From assembly GCA_964490145.1 (NCBI GenBank), contig CAZBBS010000001.1:1-64000 (forward strand): a DNA stretch of 64,000 bases. The letters run 5' to 3'. The notes beneath the pieces are model-generated. The model had not been told where the DNA came from. It ran no database searches and saw only the letters and a program-made list of their open reading frames with translations. This document shows, piece after piece, positions 1 to 9,112 of this stretch. The position numbers and the translations under genes were made by a program. This DNA comes from Eutrophocola sp964490145. GTDB taxonomy: Bacteria > Pseudomonadota > Gammaproteobacteria > Pseudomonadales > Pseudohongiellaceae. How positions within the stretch are numbered: the first letter of the stretch is position 1; every line of letters begins with the position of its first letter.

Positions 1-6
1 TCCGTC

Positions 7-2496
7 ATGCATGAATCGTCGTCACTGGTCGATATCGTTTCCGGCCTGATCCTGCTGCTGGTCATCGCTGCAGCGGTGTCTGCGCTGGGCAAGCGAATTC
101 GCCTGCCTTTTACCGTGATGCTGGTGGTGGTGGGTGCAGCCATCCCCATGGCCACAGATGCGTTGCCCCTGCTGGACGTCCTGCACAGTCTCAGTCTGTC
201 ACCGGACATGATCCTGTTTATCTTCCTGCCCACACTGGTATTTGAATCGTCCTTTAACATGGATGCCCGCCAGCTATGGCGCAACATTCTTCCCGTGCTG
301 ACCCTGGCTGTGCCCGGCCTGCTGCTCTCAACCGGCATCATCGGTGGCATTGTCAGCCTGAGTACCGGCATCCCGTTGATGGCAGCGCTACTGCTGGGCG
401 CCATTCTCAGCGCGACGGACCCGGTGGCCGTCATTGCGCTTTTCAAACGCCTGGGTGCTCCCCAGCGGCTGACCATCCTGGTGGAGGGAGAAAGTCTGTT
501 CAACGATGCCACCGCCATCGTACTGGCGACGATCCTGCTTGCGGGACTGAGTGCAGCACCCGCTGCTGAAACGATGACGCTGGGCGCCGCCGCACTGGAA
601 TTTTTTACTGTTTTTGTTGGCGGCATGATCGTGGGAACCATCCTGGGAGTGCTCACATCCTTCATCCTCGGCCTGGTGCGATCAGATGTTTTTATCGAAA
701 CCACCCTGACCACGATCCTGGCCTATGCCTCATTCATTTTGGCCGAGCATATTCTGCATGTGAGCGGCGTAGTGGCTGTGGTGATGGCGGGATTGACGCT
801 GGGCAACTGGGGCAGAATCAAGATATCCCCGGAAGTGAGACACTACATTCATCATTTCTGGGAATACATGGCGTTTGTCGCTACTGCCCTGATTTTCCTG
901 ATGGTAGGCATGCGGGTGAACCTGGCAGAACTGTGGCTGTCTGCTGATATTCTGGTCTGGGTCGTTGCCGGCATGCTGCTGTCCCGGGCCATTGTGAGCT
1001 ATACCATGATGCCGTTGAGCAATCGCATACCAGGCATTGAGCCCACGGGCATGGATTACCAGCACGTGATGTTCTGGGGCGGCCTGCGGGGGGCCATCGC
1101 CCTGGCCATTGTCCTCAGCCTGCCGGACTTTTCCCTGCACGACCAGTTCATCGCCCTGGCGATGGGCGCGGTCCTGTTCACCCTGCTGGTCCAGGGCCTG
1201 AGTATCGAATGGCTGGTTGGCAGACTCGGCCTGAACAGGCCGCCTCTGTCGGACCGGATCGCCAGGGCGGAAGGCTCCGTGTCTGCCATACAACTGGCCA
1301 TCTCCCGCTTGCCCGAACTGCAGCACGGCGGCCTGTTCTCAGGCTCCATCGCCAGCCGCCTGCAGTCATACTGCAGCCGGTCCCTGGAAGAACAGCAAGG
1401 CAAACTGCAGCAATTGAGAAGCAATGAACTGGACCAGCGCCATGAGGTTGCCCTGCTTTACCTGCGCTGCTTTGCCAGTGAACAGGCGAACTACAACGAT
1501 CTGTTCAACAAGGGACATCTGAGTGAAGGGGCGTTGCGCAGCCTGCTGCACGTCCTGACCCAGCAAATTGATACGCTGCGTTTCCAGGACCAGGACTGGA
1601 CAGTTCATCAGGACAAACTGCCTTCACATCGCCTGCAGCAAACATTTCATCACCTCATGGACAGGATGTTCGGCAATGCTGAATTCATGGAACACCTGCG
1701 CCTGGCATACATTGTCATGACCTATGAGGAAGCCTGGGGCCACTACCATGCCTGTCAGGCAGTACTGAAAGATCTCGACAAACTGGAAAGCCAGACCGGC
1801 CTGAACCAGGCTGTGGTGAACAAGGTTCGCCAGCAATACCAGCACTGGAAAAAACAGGCTGAAGAGTCAATCAATCTGATGTCCGAACAATATCCGGAAT
1901 TTGTCAGCGCCATGCAGGAACGGTTGGGCATGCGCCTGATCCTGCTCGCCGAGGTGCATGCCATTCATGATGAAGCCAGGCACGGCATTATTCCCGGCGC
2001 CATGGCGCAGCAGATGGAAGATGAGCTCTACCTGCGACTGTGGCAATTGCGCGGACAGGAAATTACCCGCTTGCGAGTCGAGCCGGAAGAACTGCTCAAG
2101 AAAGTCCCTTTCTTTGCAGATACATCGGAAGAAGACTTCACGGTATTGAGCCGGAAGATGAAACGCCACTCTCTGGCCGGCGGTGAAATCGTCATTCACC
2201 AGGGTGAACGGGGTGACAGCCTGTATCTCATTGCCCGTGGCGTGGTCAGAATATCCCGCCAGCAGGATGGCGAGAGCCGCGATCTCACCTCACTGTTTGC
2301 CGGTGACTTCTTCGGGGAAATGGCCCTGCTCCATGATGATGTTCGTACCGCGACAGTGACCACCGTATCGCCCTGTACGTTCTATGTACTGGACAGGATG
2401 AGTGTGGAGGATGTGATGGAACACCATCCGGCAATACGGCTGGCGCTGGAAGCAGCCGACATCAGGCGAAGAAAAGCACTCCTTGGGACCCAATAA
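7..2496 (+). CDS. CPA1-type Na+/H+ antiporter with C-terminal cyclic-nucleotide-binding domain
   Basis: Inner-membrane cation/proton exchanger, 829 aa. Residues 1-420 form about 12 hydrophobic helices. They carry the CPA1 signatures SATDPVAV (135-142) and EGESLFNDATA (160-170), where the adjacent Asn-Asp pair is the expected ion-binding site. A long soluble, mostly helical region follows. A cNMP-binding fold covers about residues 695-815, with the cassette motif GDFFGEMALL followed by R-T-A. This domain order is known for NhaP-like and plant SOS1-like exchangers and suggests gating by a cyclic nucleotide; whether cAMP binds is inference. The ATG lies 6 bases from the window edge, so an earlier start cannot be excluded. 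Confidence 0.9.
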   Translation: MHESSSLVDIVSGLILLLVIAAAVSALGKRIRLPFTVMLVVVGAAIPMATDALPLLDVLHSLSLSPDMILFIFLPTLVFESSFNMDARQLWRNILPVLTLAVPGLLLSTGIIGGIVSLSTGIPLMAALLLGAILSATDPVAVIALFKRLGAPQRLTILVEGESLFNDATAIVLATILLAGLSAAPAAETMTLGAAALEFFTVFVGGMIVGTILGVLTSFILGLVRSDVFIETTLTTILAYASFILAEHILHVSGVVAVVMAGLTLGNWGRIKISPEVRHYIHHFWEYMAFVATALIFLMVGMRVNLAELWLSADILVWVVAGMLLSRAIVSYTMMPLSNRIPGIEPTGMDYQHVMFWGGLRGAIALAIVLSLPDFSLHDQFIALAMGAVLFTLLVQGLSIEWLVGRLGLNRPPLSDRIARAEGSVSAIQLAISRLPELQHGGLFSGSIASRLQSYCSRSLEEQQGKLQQLRSNELDQRHEVALLYLRCFASEQANYNDLFNKGHLSEGALRSLLHVLTQQIDTLRFQDQDWTVHQDKLPSHRLQQTFHHLMDRMFGNAEFMEHLRLAYIVMTYEEAWGHYHACQAVLKDLDKLESQTGLNQAVVNKVRQQYQHWKKQAEESINLMSEQYPEFVSAMQERLGMRLILLAEVHAIHDEARHGIIPGAMAQQMEDELYLRLWQLRGQEITRLRVEPEELLKKVPFFADTSEEDFTVLSRKMKRHSLAGGEIVIHQGERGDSLYLIARGVVRISRQQDGESRDLTSLFAGDFFGEMALLHDDVRTATVTTVSPCTFYVLDRMSVEDVMEHHPAIRLALEAADIRRRKALLGTQ

Positions 2497-2581
2497 CTCA
2501 GCATCTGTCTGTATCCTTGGCCTCCACCGTCTGGTATAAAACGGGCTGGATTTTATTCGCCGTGACGGCCATTGATCATTC

Positions 2582-3925
2582 ATGAAAAGCACAACAATAA
2601 TCTCGGCAAGTGAAGCCGCCAAACTGGTCAATGTGGGTGACACATTGATTGTTGGCGGTTTCGGGATGACAGGCAACCCTGTACACCTGCTCCACGCCAT
2701 TGCGGACACCGGCGTCAACGGACTGACCTACGTAGGCAACAATGTGGGTGAGCCTGGCCTGGGAGGCGGCCGTCTGTTGAGAAACGGCCAGATCAAAAAG
2801 GCCATCGGTTCCTTCTTTACCTCCAACCCTGAAGCGGTTGCCGCGGTACAGGAAGGACGCATGGAGGTCGAACTCATTCCCCAGGGAACACTTGGCGAAG
2901 CCATACGGGCCGGTGGAGCCGGAATCGGCGGTTTCTATACGCCCACCTCGGCGGGCACTCCATTGGCCGAAGGCCGCGAGACCAGAATCATCGATGGTCA
3001 GGATATGGTGTTTGTTAAACCCATCAAGGGACATGTCAGCCTGATTCGAGCCTGGAAGGCAGACACTGCCGGCAACCTGCAATACCGCATGACCGAAAAC
3101 AATTTCAACCAGGCGGCCGCCACGGCATCCACTATCGTCATCGCCGAAGTGGAGGAAATCGTTCCCGTCGGTGAACTGGATCCCAATGCCGTGCATACAC
3201 CCGGCTGCTTCGTGGATTACCTGGTTCAGGCCCACACCTCTCTTGAAGACCTGGGCTCATCTGCTTCAGTCTCATCCAGCGCCAAGAAGGTCGATGACAG
3301 TCGCATGGCTATGGCCCGCGCCGTACTTAATGAACTCCAACCCGGCGAAGTGGTGAATCTGGGCATCGGCATTCCCACCCTGGTGGCAGACCTCATCACG
3401 GATGAGTCCGGCATTATCATGCACACGGAAAACGGCATGCTGGGCGTTGGGCCGGCACCGGAATCCGGCGGTGCGATGGAATACCCGGTCAATGCCGGCA
3501 AGATTCCGGTCACCGCCCTGCCAGGCGCCTCCTATTTTGACAGCGCCACATCCTTCGGCATGATCCGGGGAGGGCATGTGGATGTTGCCGTGATGGGTGG
3601 CCTGGAAGTGGATGAAGCCGGCAATCTGGCCAACTGGGCCGTTCCCGGCAAACCACTGCTGGGTGTGGGTGGTGCCATGGATCTGGCCAGTGGCGCCAAA
3701 CGCCTGATCGTGACCATGACCCATTGCGACCGCGATGGTAACAGCAAGGTTCGTCAGGCCTGCACTCTGCCGCTAACGGCGAAAGGGGTAGTGGACGTCC
3801 TGGTCACTGACCGGGCGGTCTTTCATTTCACCGACAGGGGCATGGTGCTCACACAGGTCATGGACGGCTACACCCTGGAAGACATTGCCGGCTCGACAGA
3901 GGCGCGTTATTCAGTCGCCGTTTAA
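2582..3925 (+). CDS. Fused 3-oxoacid CoA-transferase (subunits A and B in one chain)
   Basis: Family I CoA-transferase, 447 aa, with the A subunit (about 1-220) and B subunit (about 235-447) joined by a short Ser-rich linker near residue 230. The N half has the GGFGMTG CoA-binding loop near residue 22. The B half has the ENGMLGVGP motif with catalytic Glu283. Family members move CoA from succinyl-CoA to a 3-oxoacid such as acetoacetate or 3-oxoadipate. The thiolase 40 bp downstream is of the PcaF type, so 3-oxoadipate is a plausible substrate, but no other aromatic-catabolism gene is in view and ketone-body use remains possible. Bacterial enzymes are usually two separate chains; this fused form resembles animal SCOT and YdiF-like proteins. 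Confidence 0.88.
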   Translation: MKSTTIISASEAAKLVNVGDTLIVGGFGMTGNPVHLLHAIADTGVNGLTYVGNNVGEPGLGGGRLLRNGQIKKAIGSFFTSNPEAVAAVQEGRMEVELIPQGTLGEAIRAGGAGIGGFYTPTSAGTPLAEGRETRIIDGQDMVFVKPIKGHVSLIRAWKADTAGNLQYRMTENNFNQAAATASTIVIAEVEEIVPVGELDPNAVHTPGCFVDYLVQAHTSLEDLGSSASVSSSAKKVDDSRMAMARAVLNELQPGEVVNLGIGIPTLVADLITDESGIIMHTENGMLGVGPAPESGGAMEYPVNAGKIPVTALPGASYFDSATSFGMIRGGHVDVAVMGGLEVDEAGNLANWAVPGKPLLGVGGAMDLASGAKRLIVTMTHCDRDGNSKVRQACTLPLTAKGVVDVLVTDRAVFHFTDRGMVLTQVMDGYTLEDIAGSTEARYSVAV

Positions 3926-3965
3926 TACTGATAGACAGACTCATTACAGAACCAAAGGATTCCCC

Positions 3966-5174
3966 ATGCCACACGCCTATATCTGTGACTACATCCGTAC
4001 ACCCTTCGGCCGCTATGGCGGCTGTCTCTCCCAGGTGCGCACTGATGACCTGGCGGTTGAACCCATCAAGGCCCTGATGGCCAGAAACCCGGACCTGGAT
4101 TGGGGTGCGGTGGATGATGTGATTCTCGGCTGTACCAACCAGGCCGGTGAGGACAATCGCAATGTGGCGCGTATGGCGGCCCTGCTGGCCGGCCTGCCCC
4201 AGGACGTGCCTGGCATCACCATCAACCGCCTTTGTGCCTCAGGCATGGATGCCATCATCATGGCCAGCCGACAGATCAAGGCGGGTGAAGGTGACCTGTT
4301 TGTGGCTGGCGGCGTGGAGAGTATGACCCGCTCCCCCCTGGTGATGCCCAAGGCCGACAAGGCCTTTGGCCAGATCAATGAAATATATGAGACGTCCCTG
4401 GGCTGGCGTTTCATCAACCCCAAGATGGCAGCCATGTACGGTACCCATAATATGGGGCAGACCGCCGAAAACCTGTCCGAGGATTTCAATATTTCCCGGG
4501 AAGATCAGGATGCCTTTGCGTTCAGATCCCAGCAGCGTGCCGCTGCCGCCATGGCCAGCGGTCGCTTTGCCCGGGAAATCTCGCCGGTCTCGATTCCCCA
4601 GCGCAAGGGCGATCCGATTGTCGTGGATACCGATGAACATCCCAGGCCGGAAACCACGCTGGAAGCCCTGGCCAAACTGCGCACGCCTTTCCGTGACGGT
4701 GGTGTCGTCACCGCCGGTAATGCCTCGGGTATCAATGATGGCTCCGCCGCCCTGCTGATTGCATCCGAAGCTGCTGTGGCGAAATACGGCCTCACGCCGA
4801 TTGCCAGAATCATGGGAGGGACTGCCGTTGGTCTGGCTCCGCGCATCATGGGCTTCGGTCCGGCACCGGCCACCAGGAAACTCTGTGAGCGTCTTGGCCT
4901 TTCACCCCAGGCCATTGACCTGTTTGAATTCAATGAAGCCTTTGCCTGCCAGGTACTGGCGACATTGCGCGATCTGGGCCTGCCGGATGATGCCGAACAC
5001 GTCAATCCCAATGGCGGCGCCATTGCCCTGGGTCACCCGCTTGGTGCCTCAGGCGCCCGCATCACCGGCAGCCTGGCCCTGCAAATGCAGATGACCGGTG
5101 CCAGCACCGGCATCGCCGCCATGTGCGTGGGCGTTGGCCAGGGTGCTGCCATCGGCCTGGCAAAACCGGACTGA
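3966..5174 (+). CDS. Acetyl-CoA acyltransferase, beta-ketoadipyl-CoA thiolase type
   Basis: Thiolase, 402 aa, cleaving a 3-oxoacyl-CoA with CoA to give acetyl-CoA. The catalytic residues are visible: Cys90 in NRLCASGMDA, His357 in GHPLGASG and Cys387 in CVGVGQG. The segment GCTNQAGEDNRNVARMA near residue 50 is typical of PcaF/PaaJ thiolases. The ATG at 3966 is preferred over an in-frame start 81 bases upstream, because AAAGGA precedes it and the upstream codons overlap the CoA-transferase gene. It probably forms an operon with that gene, the pair completing the last two steps of a beta-ketoadipate or similar route. A bidirectional terminator follows. Confidence 0.92.
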   Translation: MPHAYICDYIRTPFGRYGGCLSQVRTDDLAVEPIKALMARNPDLDWGAVDDVILGCTNQAGEDNRNVARMAALLAGLPQDVPGITINRLCASGMDAIIMASRQIKAGEGDLFVAGGVESMTRSPLVMPKADKAFGQINEIYETSLGWRFINPKMAAMYGTHNMGQTAENLSEDFNISREDQDAFAFRSQQRAAAAMASGRFAREISPVSIPQRKGDPIVVDTDEHPRPETTLEALAKLRTPFRDGGVVTAGNASGINDGSAALLIASEAAVAKYGLTPIARIMGGTAVGLAPRIMGFGPAPATRKLCERLGLSPQAIDLFEFNEAFACQVLATLRDLGLPDDAEHVNPNGGAIALGHPLGASGARITGSLALQMQMTGASTGIAAMCVGVGQGAAIGLAKPD

Positions 5175-5181
5175 CATAAAA

Positions 5182-5217
5182 AAACCGGCGCATCCTGAAA
5201 ACAGGTTGCGCCGGTTT
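5182..5217. terminator. Bidirectional rho-independent terminator
   Basis: Perfect 11-bp stem AAACCGGCGCA / TGCGCCGGTTT with a 14-base loop, A-rich on the left and T-rich on the right. It lies between the convergent thiolase and hydrolase genes and could end both transcripts. Confidence 0.8.
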
Positions 5218-5240
5218 GTTGATGACCTCGTTCGCTGATG

Positions 5241-6119
5241 TCAGTGTGCAGCGAAAAATTCGAAAATCTGTGCTGTAGCCGGTGCCACCATCGAGCCGTG
5301 ATCACCACCGGCGATTTCCACATAGTGCACTTCACCACCGGCAGCCCGCAGGATGGCCACCACCCGTTTGCTGTCTATGACCGCCCGGGTTTCCTGCTCA
5401 CCAACAGCCACCATGATAGGGGTACGCGCCAGCTTCAGGGCATCCACTTCCCTGATGGCATTGGCATTGATCCCTGACATGGGCGCCATGGCAGCCCATC
5501 GTCCGACATATTCCTGCCCCATGGCCCAGACACCGAAACCGCCCATGGAATGTCCCATAAGGTAGATGCGCGCAGAATCGATGTTGTATTCACCGGTCAC
5601 GATATCGATCACATTCAGCACATCAAGTTCGCTAAGATCACGCTCACGCTGCTGCTCTTCAGGCGTGCCCGTTTGTGGTGGCGGCATGTCAGGCACAGGT
5701 GGTGGACTGCCCGGGACTGTCATGGGTGCCCCGTACCAGCCACTGATGGAATACCCCATCGGCGTGGCAACGATGAATCCATACTGCTCCGCCAGGGCTG
5801 CAAGCTCGGGCACAACACCCGGAAAAAATTTGTAATTGACGCTGTAGCCATGCAGCGCCACAACCAAAGGCATCGGTGTATTTGCGTCGTAGCGCTCCGG
5901 TACGATGAGGTGATACCCCATCTCGCGACCAGCATCCTCAAAATAGTAGTGTCGTTCCTGGCTGCCCACAGCGCCGAACGTCTGGGGCATCGCCGCCAGG
6001 GTATCACTGTCCGGCCCCGGACCTACAAAGGCTGGAGCTTCCTGTTGCGCCCAGGCCGGCAACATCCCCGCCATCAGCAACACCCAGCTCAACCATAATG
6101 GTTTGAATCTCATCTTCAT
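5241..6119 (-). CDS. Exported alpha/beta hydrolase (esterase/peptidase-like)
   Basis: Predicted periplasmic or secreted serine hydrolase, about 292 aa. It starts with a Sec signal peptide (hydrophobic stretch then Ala-Trp-Ala cleavage zone). The nucleophile motif GHSMGG and a late GGDHGSM histidine complete an alpha/beta-hydrolase triad. A Pro-rich insertion (PPPVPDMPPPQTGTP) lies before the nucleophile. The ATG at 6119 was chosen for GGAGAGG just upstream and the signal peptide directly after it; a GTG at 6152 overlapping the previous stop is possible but puts 11 residues before the signal. It lies downstream of another exported hydrolase in the same operon. The layout resembles the PHB-depolymerase/LpqC-like esterases; the substrate is unknown. 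Confidence 0.8.
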   Translation of the reverse strand: MKMRFKPLWLSWVLLMAGMLPAWAQQEAPAFVGPGPDSDTLAAMPQTFGAVGSQERHYYFEDAGREMGYHLIVPERYDANTPMPLVVALHGYSVNYKFFPGVVPELAALAEQYGFIVATPMGYSISGWYGAPMTVPGSPPPVPDMPPPQTGTPEEQQRERDLSELDVLNVIDIVTGEYNIDSARIYLMGHSMGGFGVWAMGQEYVGRWAAMAPMSGINANAIREVDALKLARTPIMVAVGEQETRAVIDSKRVVAILRAAGGEVHYVEIAGGDHGSMVAPATAQIFEFFAAH

Positions 6120-6148
6120 CCCCTCTCCGATTAAGGTGAAACGGCGTT

Positions 6149-7081
6149 TCACAACCTGCCCGATTTGATAAATGCCAGCGACCGCTCCAACGCATCAAGG
6201 CCGCCTTGCATGAGTTTTTCCCCTTCCGGCAGGTCCGGTCGGTTATGCCCTTGCGGTCCAAGCACGAAGTCGTGATAGCCGTGTTCGTAAATTTCCAGTC
6301 GCACAGGTTTACCCCCCGCCACCATTTGCTCATGCAACTGCTTCACCATTTCCAGAAGAAAATCGGCGGTGCCCACCTGAATCAGAACAGGTGTTTCTAT
6401 TGCGCTGATATTGGCCCGGGCCACTGCCAGATCCTGGGTTTGTTCGCCACCCTCAGACAACCCCGGGATAGGGAAATTCCGGATACCCAGGAACCAGATT
6501 GGTGCCGGGGCACCAGCCACCACTGCTTTCAGGTTCGGCATTCGGGAGGCCAGGTACATGACCAGGTTACCGCCGAGGCTGACGCCATACACGCTAACCT
6601 GCGTGGCATCCACATACGGCAGGTTGCTGACATGATTGACCACAGCCTCGCCATCATCGATAGCGGTCACCAGTGTTTCCGACGGGGTATTCACCGTATT
6701 GAAATCACCCCCCCGGTAATCGGCAACCACGACGACGAATCCTTCCTGGAGATAACGTTCCCACACCGGGCCGCCATGATCCCCTCTTGACCACCCTGCC
6801 AGTTGTTCCATACCCCGCCCCCCTGGGGCGCCATGGAACATGATGATGGCCGGAAACGGCCCCTCCCCTTGCGGCTTGCGAATGGAGGCAGCCACGTAAG
6901 CGCCGTCCTTGGACTTGATCCAGGTCTGCGTTACCGGGGAAAGGGATTCACTGACGACATGGATATATTGCTGGTGATCCAGGGCCTCGGGTTGGCCGGC
7001 ATATTCCACGATTTCTGCCTGTACGACTGTGTGACAGCACAGCATGACCAGCAATACCAGAATTCTGTGGGTTGGCTTCAT
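6149..7081 (-). CDS. Exported alpha/beta hydrolase (dienelactone hydrolase / S9-like)
   Basis: Secreted serine hydrolase of about 310 aa. A signal peptide starts at MKPTHRILVL and ends near VQA. The nucleophile elbow is GVSLGG, the acidic residue lies in VGTADFL and the histidine in GYHDF. The fold resembles acylaminoacyl-peptidase or dienelactone-hydrolase domains without a propeller. The ATG at 7081 has GGAGAA eight bases upstream; an upstream in-frame ATG at 7111 would place ten residues before the signal peptide. It is the first of two hydrolase genes in tandem, ending 30 bases before the start of the second. Substrate unknown. Confidence 0.82.
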   Translation of the reverse strand: MKPTHRILVLLVMLCCHTVVQAEIVEYAGQPEALDHQQYIHVVSESLSPVTQTWIKSKDGAYVAASIRKPQGEGPFPAIIMFHGAPGGRGMEQLAGWSRGDHGGPVWERYLQEGFVVVVADYRGGDFNTVNTPSETLVTAIDDGEAVVNHVSNLPYVDATQVSVYGVSLGGNLVMYLASRMPNLKAVVAGAPAPIWFLGIRNFPIPGLSEGGEQTQDLAVARANISAIETPVLIQVGTADFLLEMVKQLHEQMVAGGKPVRLEIYEHGYHDFVLGPQGHNRPDLPEGEKLMQGGLDALERSLAFIKSGRL

Positions 7082-7120
7082 AACGTTCTCCGATTCTGAA
7101 AATATCTGCACACTATTGGC

Positions 7121-7603
7121 TCAATACAAGGGGGATTGTTTCAACTGCTCATTCAGCCAGTTGATGAACTCCTGGGTATAGATGCCCTGACTTACCATGA
7201 ATTCATGCCTTTCCCTGACCTGCGGTGAACTCAGAATTTTAAATTGCATCAGCCTGATTTTTGGCTCGAGGAAGGCTTCGTCCAGATAACCTGATTTGGC
7301 GGCATTCCAGGTTTCCTCCAACAGCATCAAATGGGCATAAAGATTATCGCCGAACATATCGAGCTCACGCTCAGTCAACGTGCCACCATTGAGCACCTTG
7401 TGCCAGGCAACGCCGAGCGCTTCGTTGTCCACATAACCGCGGGCACTGCTCAGATAGCCCTGATCCATGGCACGAATACTGTCCAACTGGGCCTGCTGCG
7501 TATTTTCCCGAATCTGGTAGCCCACATAAAGCAGCGATAACACCACCGCGATGGCGCTGACAATTTCCGCGATCAGCGCATATTCCTGCAATTTGGCCTT
7601 CAT
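7121..7603 (-). CDS. Small membrane-anchored protein of unknown function
   Basis: 160 aa protein with one N-terminal transmembrane helix (about residues 8-30) and a soluble helical tail rich in charged and aromatic residues, probably cytoplasmic or periplasmic. I do not recognise a named family with certainty; many marine proteobacteria carry similar short one-helix proteins. The start at 7603 has an excellent AAGGAGAGGG site just upstream, so the much longer reading frame reaching 7801 is not used. It may be co-transcribed with the two hydrolase genes that follow, 40 bases downstream. Confidence 0.7.
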   Translation of the reverse strand: MKAKLQEYALIAEIVSAIAVVLSLLYVGYQIRENTQQAQLDSIRAMDQGYLSSARGYVDNEALGVAWHKVLNGGTLTERELDMFGDNLYAHLMLLEETWNAAKSGYLDEAFLEPKIRLMQFKILSSPQVRERHEFMVSQGIYTQEFINWLNEQLKQSPLY

Positions 7604-7728
7604 ACCCTCTCCTTGATCTCGCCGGCTTGTGCGGTTCTCTAAATTACCACCAAACCAGGTTAACGCCACTCTATTACAGGCATAAGCGGTCTGCACCCAT
7701 TCTCTCGGGACTTGGCCGGCAATTAATA

Positions 7729-7756
7729 TTGAACATTGTTCAAATACTGTTATGCT
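7729..7756 (+). promoter_or_regulatory. Promoter with palindromic operator for the AmpG-like permease
   Basis: TTGAAC (7729-7734) and TATGCT (7751-7756) are separated by 16 bp, a plausible sigma-70 promoter. The -35 element is embedded in a perfect inverted repeat TTGAACA-T-TGTTCAA (7729-7743), an arrangement expected for a dimeric repressor. The regulator is unknown. Confidence 0.5.
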
Positions 7757-7792
7757 TTCTCTCCTGCCAGTCATCACCAGAAGGCGCACAGC

Positions 7793-9112
7793 TTGATCCA
7801 AAACGTCCTTTCAACCCGTCTGGGCCGACTCTTTACGTTCGGCACACTCTATATTTCAGAAGGCATACCCCTGGGATTCACCGCTACCGCGATGGCCGCC
7901 TACATGCGTCGGGAAGGCCTTGATGTGGCACAAATCGGCGCCTTTGTCGCCATGCTGTACCTGCCCTGGGGTTTCAAGTGGGCCTGGGCCCCCCTGCTCG
8001 ATATGTTCAAACTGGAAAAGTTCGGAGGCCGTAAAGCCTGGATTTCCGGCTGCCTGCTGATGATGATCCTGAGCCTGGTGGTGGTGGCATTGATCGACTA
8101 CACCGCCCATTTTGAACTGGTGCTGGCCCTGATTTTCATCCACAACATTTTTGCCGCCACCCAGGACGTGGCCATTGATGCCCTGGCGGTGAGTACCCTG
8201 CACGAGGATGAACGCGGCACCGGCAATGGCTTCATGTTTGGCGGTGCCTATGTCGGGCAGGGACTCGGCGGTGGTGGGGCGCTGTTTGTTGCCGGGTATT
8301 TTGGTTTCGACGCGGCGCTAGCCTATGCCTGCATCCTGATGACAGCGGTTCTGGTGTTCACCCAGATTTTTATTAACGAGCCCGGTCAGCACCCATCATC
8401 CAGCGCACCTCTGGACAACCCCCTGGCAGAGGCGTTTGCCGCGGTAAAGCATATCGGCGTCGAATTGTTCAACGGCATGTTCCGCTCAGGCAAGGGCCCC
8501 ATGGTAGGCGTGTTGTTTTCCCTCACGCCGCTGGGTGCCATGTCTCTTACCAATGCGATAGGCACAACCTTGCAGGTGGATTTCGGCCTGGTGGATACGG
8601 ATATTGCCCAGATCAGTCTCTATACCACTATCCTGGCCGGTTTGGGCTGTGTGATAGGCGGCTTCCTGGGCGACCGTTTCGGCCTGCGGAAAATGATCGC
8701 GTTTTTCTATGCCCTGTCAGCCCTGCCTGTGCTTTACATGGCCCTGCGCTGGGGAGCCGACGCCTCCTTGCCGGCCATTTCCCGCACCGAGTTTTTTGCT
8801 GTCTTCCTGGCAGCCGGCCTGACCACGGGTTTTCATTACGGGATTGCTGCAGGTGTTTACATGGGACTTACCAACCCGGCGGTGGCGGCAACACAGTTCA
8901 CGGGCTTCATGGCCCTGTCCAACCTGACTATTGCCTATACCAACAACTGGCAGGGCTGGGTGGTGGAAAATATGGATTATGTGACAGCGCTGTATATTGA
9001 TGTGGCCCTGGTCATCGTGCCGATTGTGGTACTGCCGTTCATGACGCCGCGGACAGTGACAGAAGCGGAAGTGCCACCTTCAGCTGGCGCACCAAGGCCG
9101 GAAGCCGCCTGA
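7793..9112 (+). CDS. MFS permease, AmpG-like
   Basis: Twelve-helix major facilitator of about 439 aa. Its N-terminal pattern (LYISEGIPLGFTATAMAAYMRREG, quoted here in shape only: helix 1 followed by a short loop and LDVAQIGAF) resembles AmpG muropeptide and acetyl-CoA-transporter-like permeases. WGFKWAWAPLLD follows in helix 2, and the family motif ATQDVAIDALAV is at about residue 130. I chose the TTG at 7793 because AGAAGG precedes it and a promoter lies at 7729-7756; the earlier TTG at 7736 would fall inside that promoter. The substrate may be anhydro-muropeptides, but no cell-wall recycling gene is adjacent, so this is only family-level inference. Confidence 0.8.
   Translation: MIQNVLSTRLGRLFTFGTLYISEGIPLGFTATAMAAYMRREGLDVAQIGAFVAMLYLPWGFKWAWAPLLDMFKLEKFGGRKAWISGCLLMMILSLVVVALIDYTAHFELVLALIFIHNIFAATQDVAIDALAVSTLHEDERGTGNGFMFGGAYVGQGLGGGGALFVAGYFGFDAALAYACILMTAVLVFTQIFINEPGQHPSSSAPLDNPLAEAFAAVKHIGVELFNGMFRSGKGPMVGVLFSLTPLGAMSLTNAIGTTLQVDFGLVDTDIAQISLYTTILAGLGCVIGGFLGDRFGLRKMIAFFYALSALPVLYMALRWGADASLPAISRTEFFAVFLAAGLTTGFHYGIAAGVYMGLTNPAVAATQFTGFMALSNLTIAYTNNWQGWVVENMDYVTALYIDVALVIVPIVVLPFMTPRTVTEAEVPPSAGAPRPEAA

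Noticed and set aside
730..1326. 198-codon frame opposite the antiporter gene
   Set aside because: Antisense shadow; Gln/His-rich composition typical of reverse frames of GC-rich genes.
7736..7792. Longer N terminus for the AmpG-like permease
   Set aside because: These codons fall in the promoter and operator; no ribosome site, and the extra residues do not resemble a helix.
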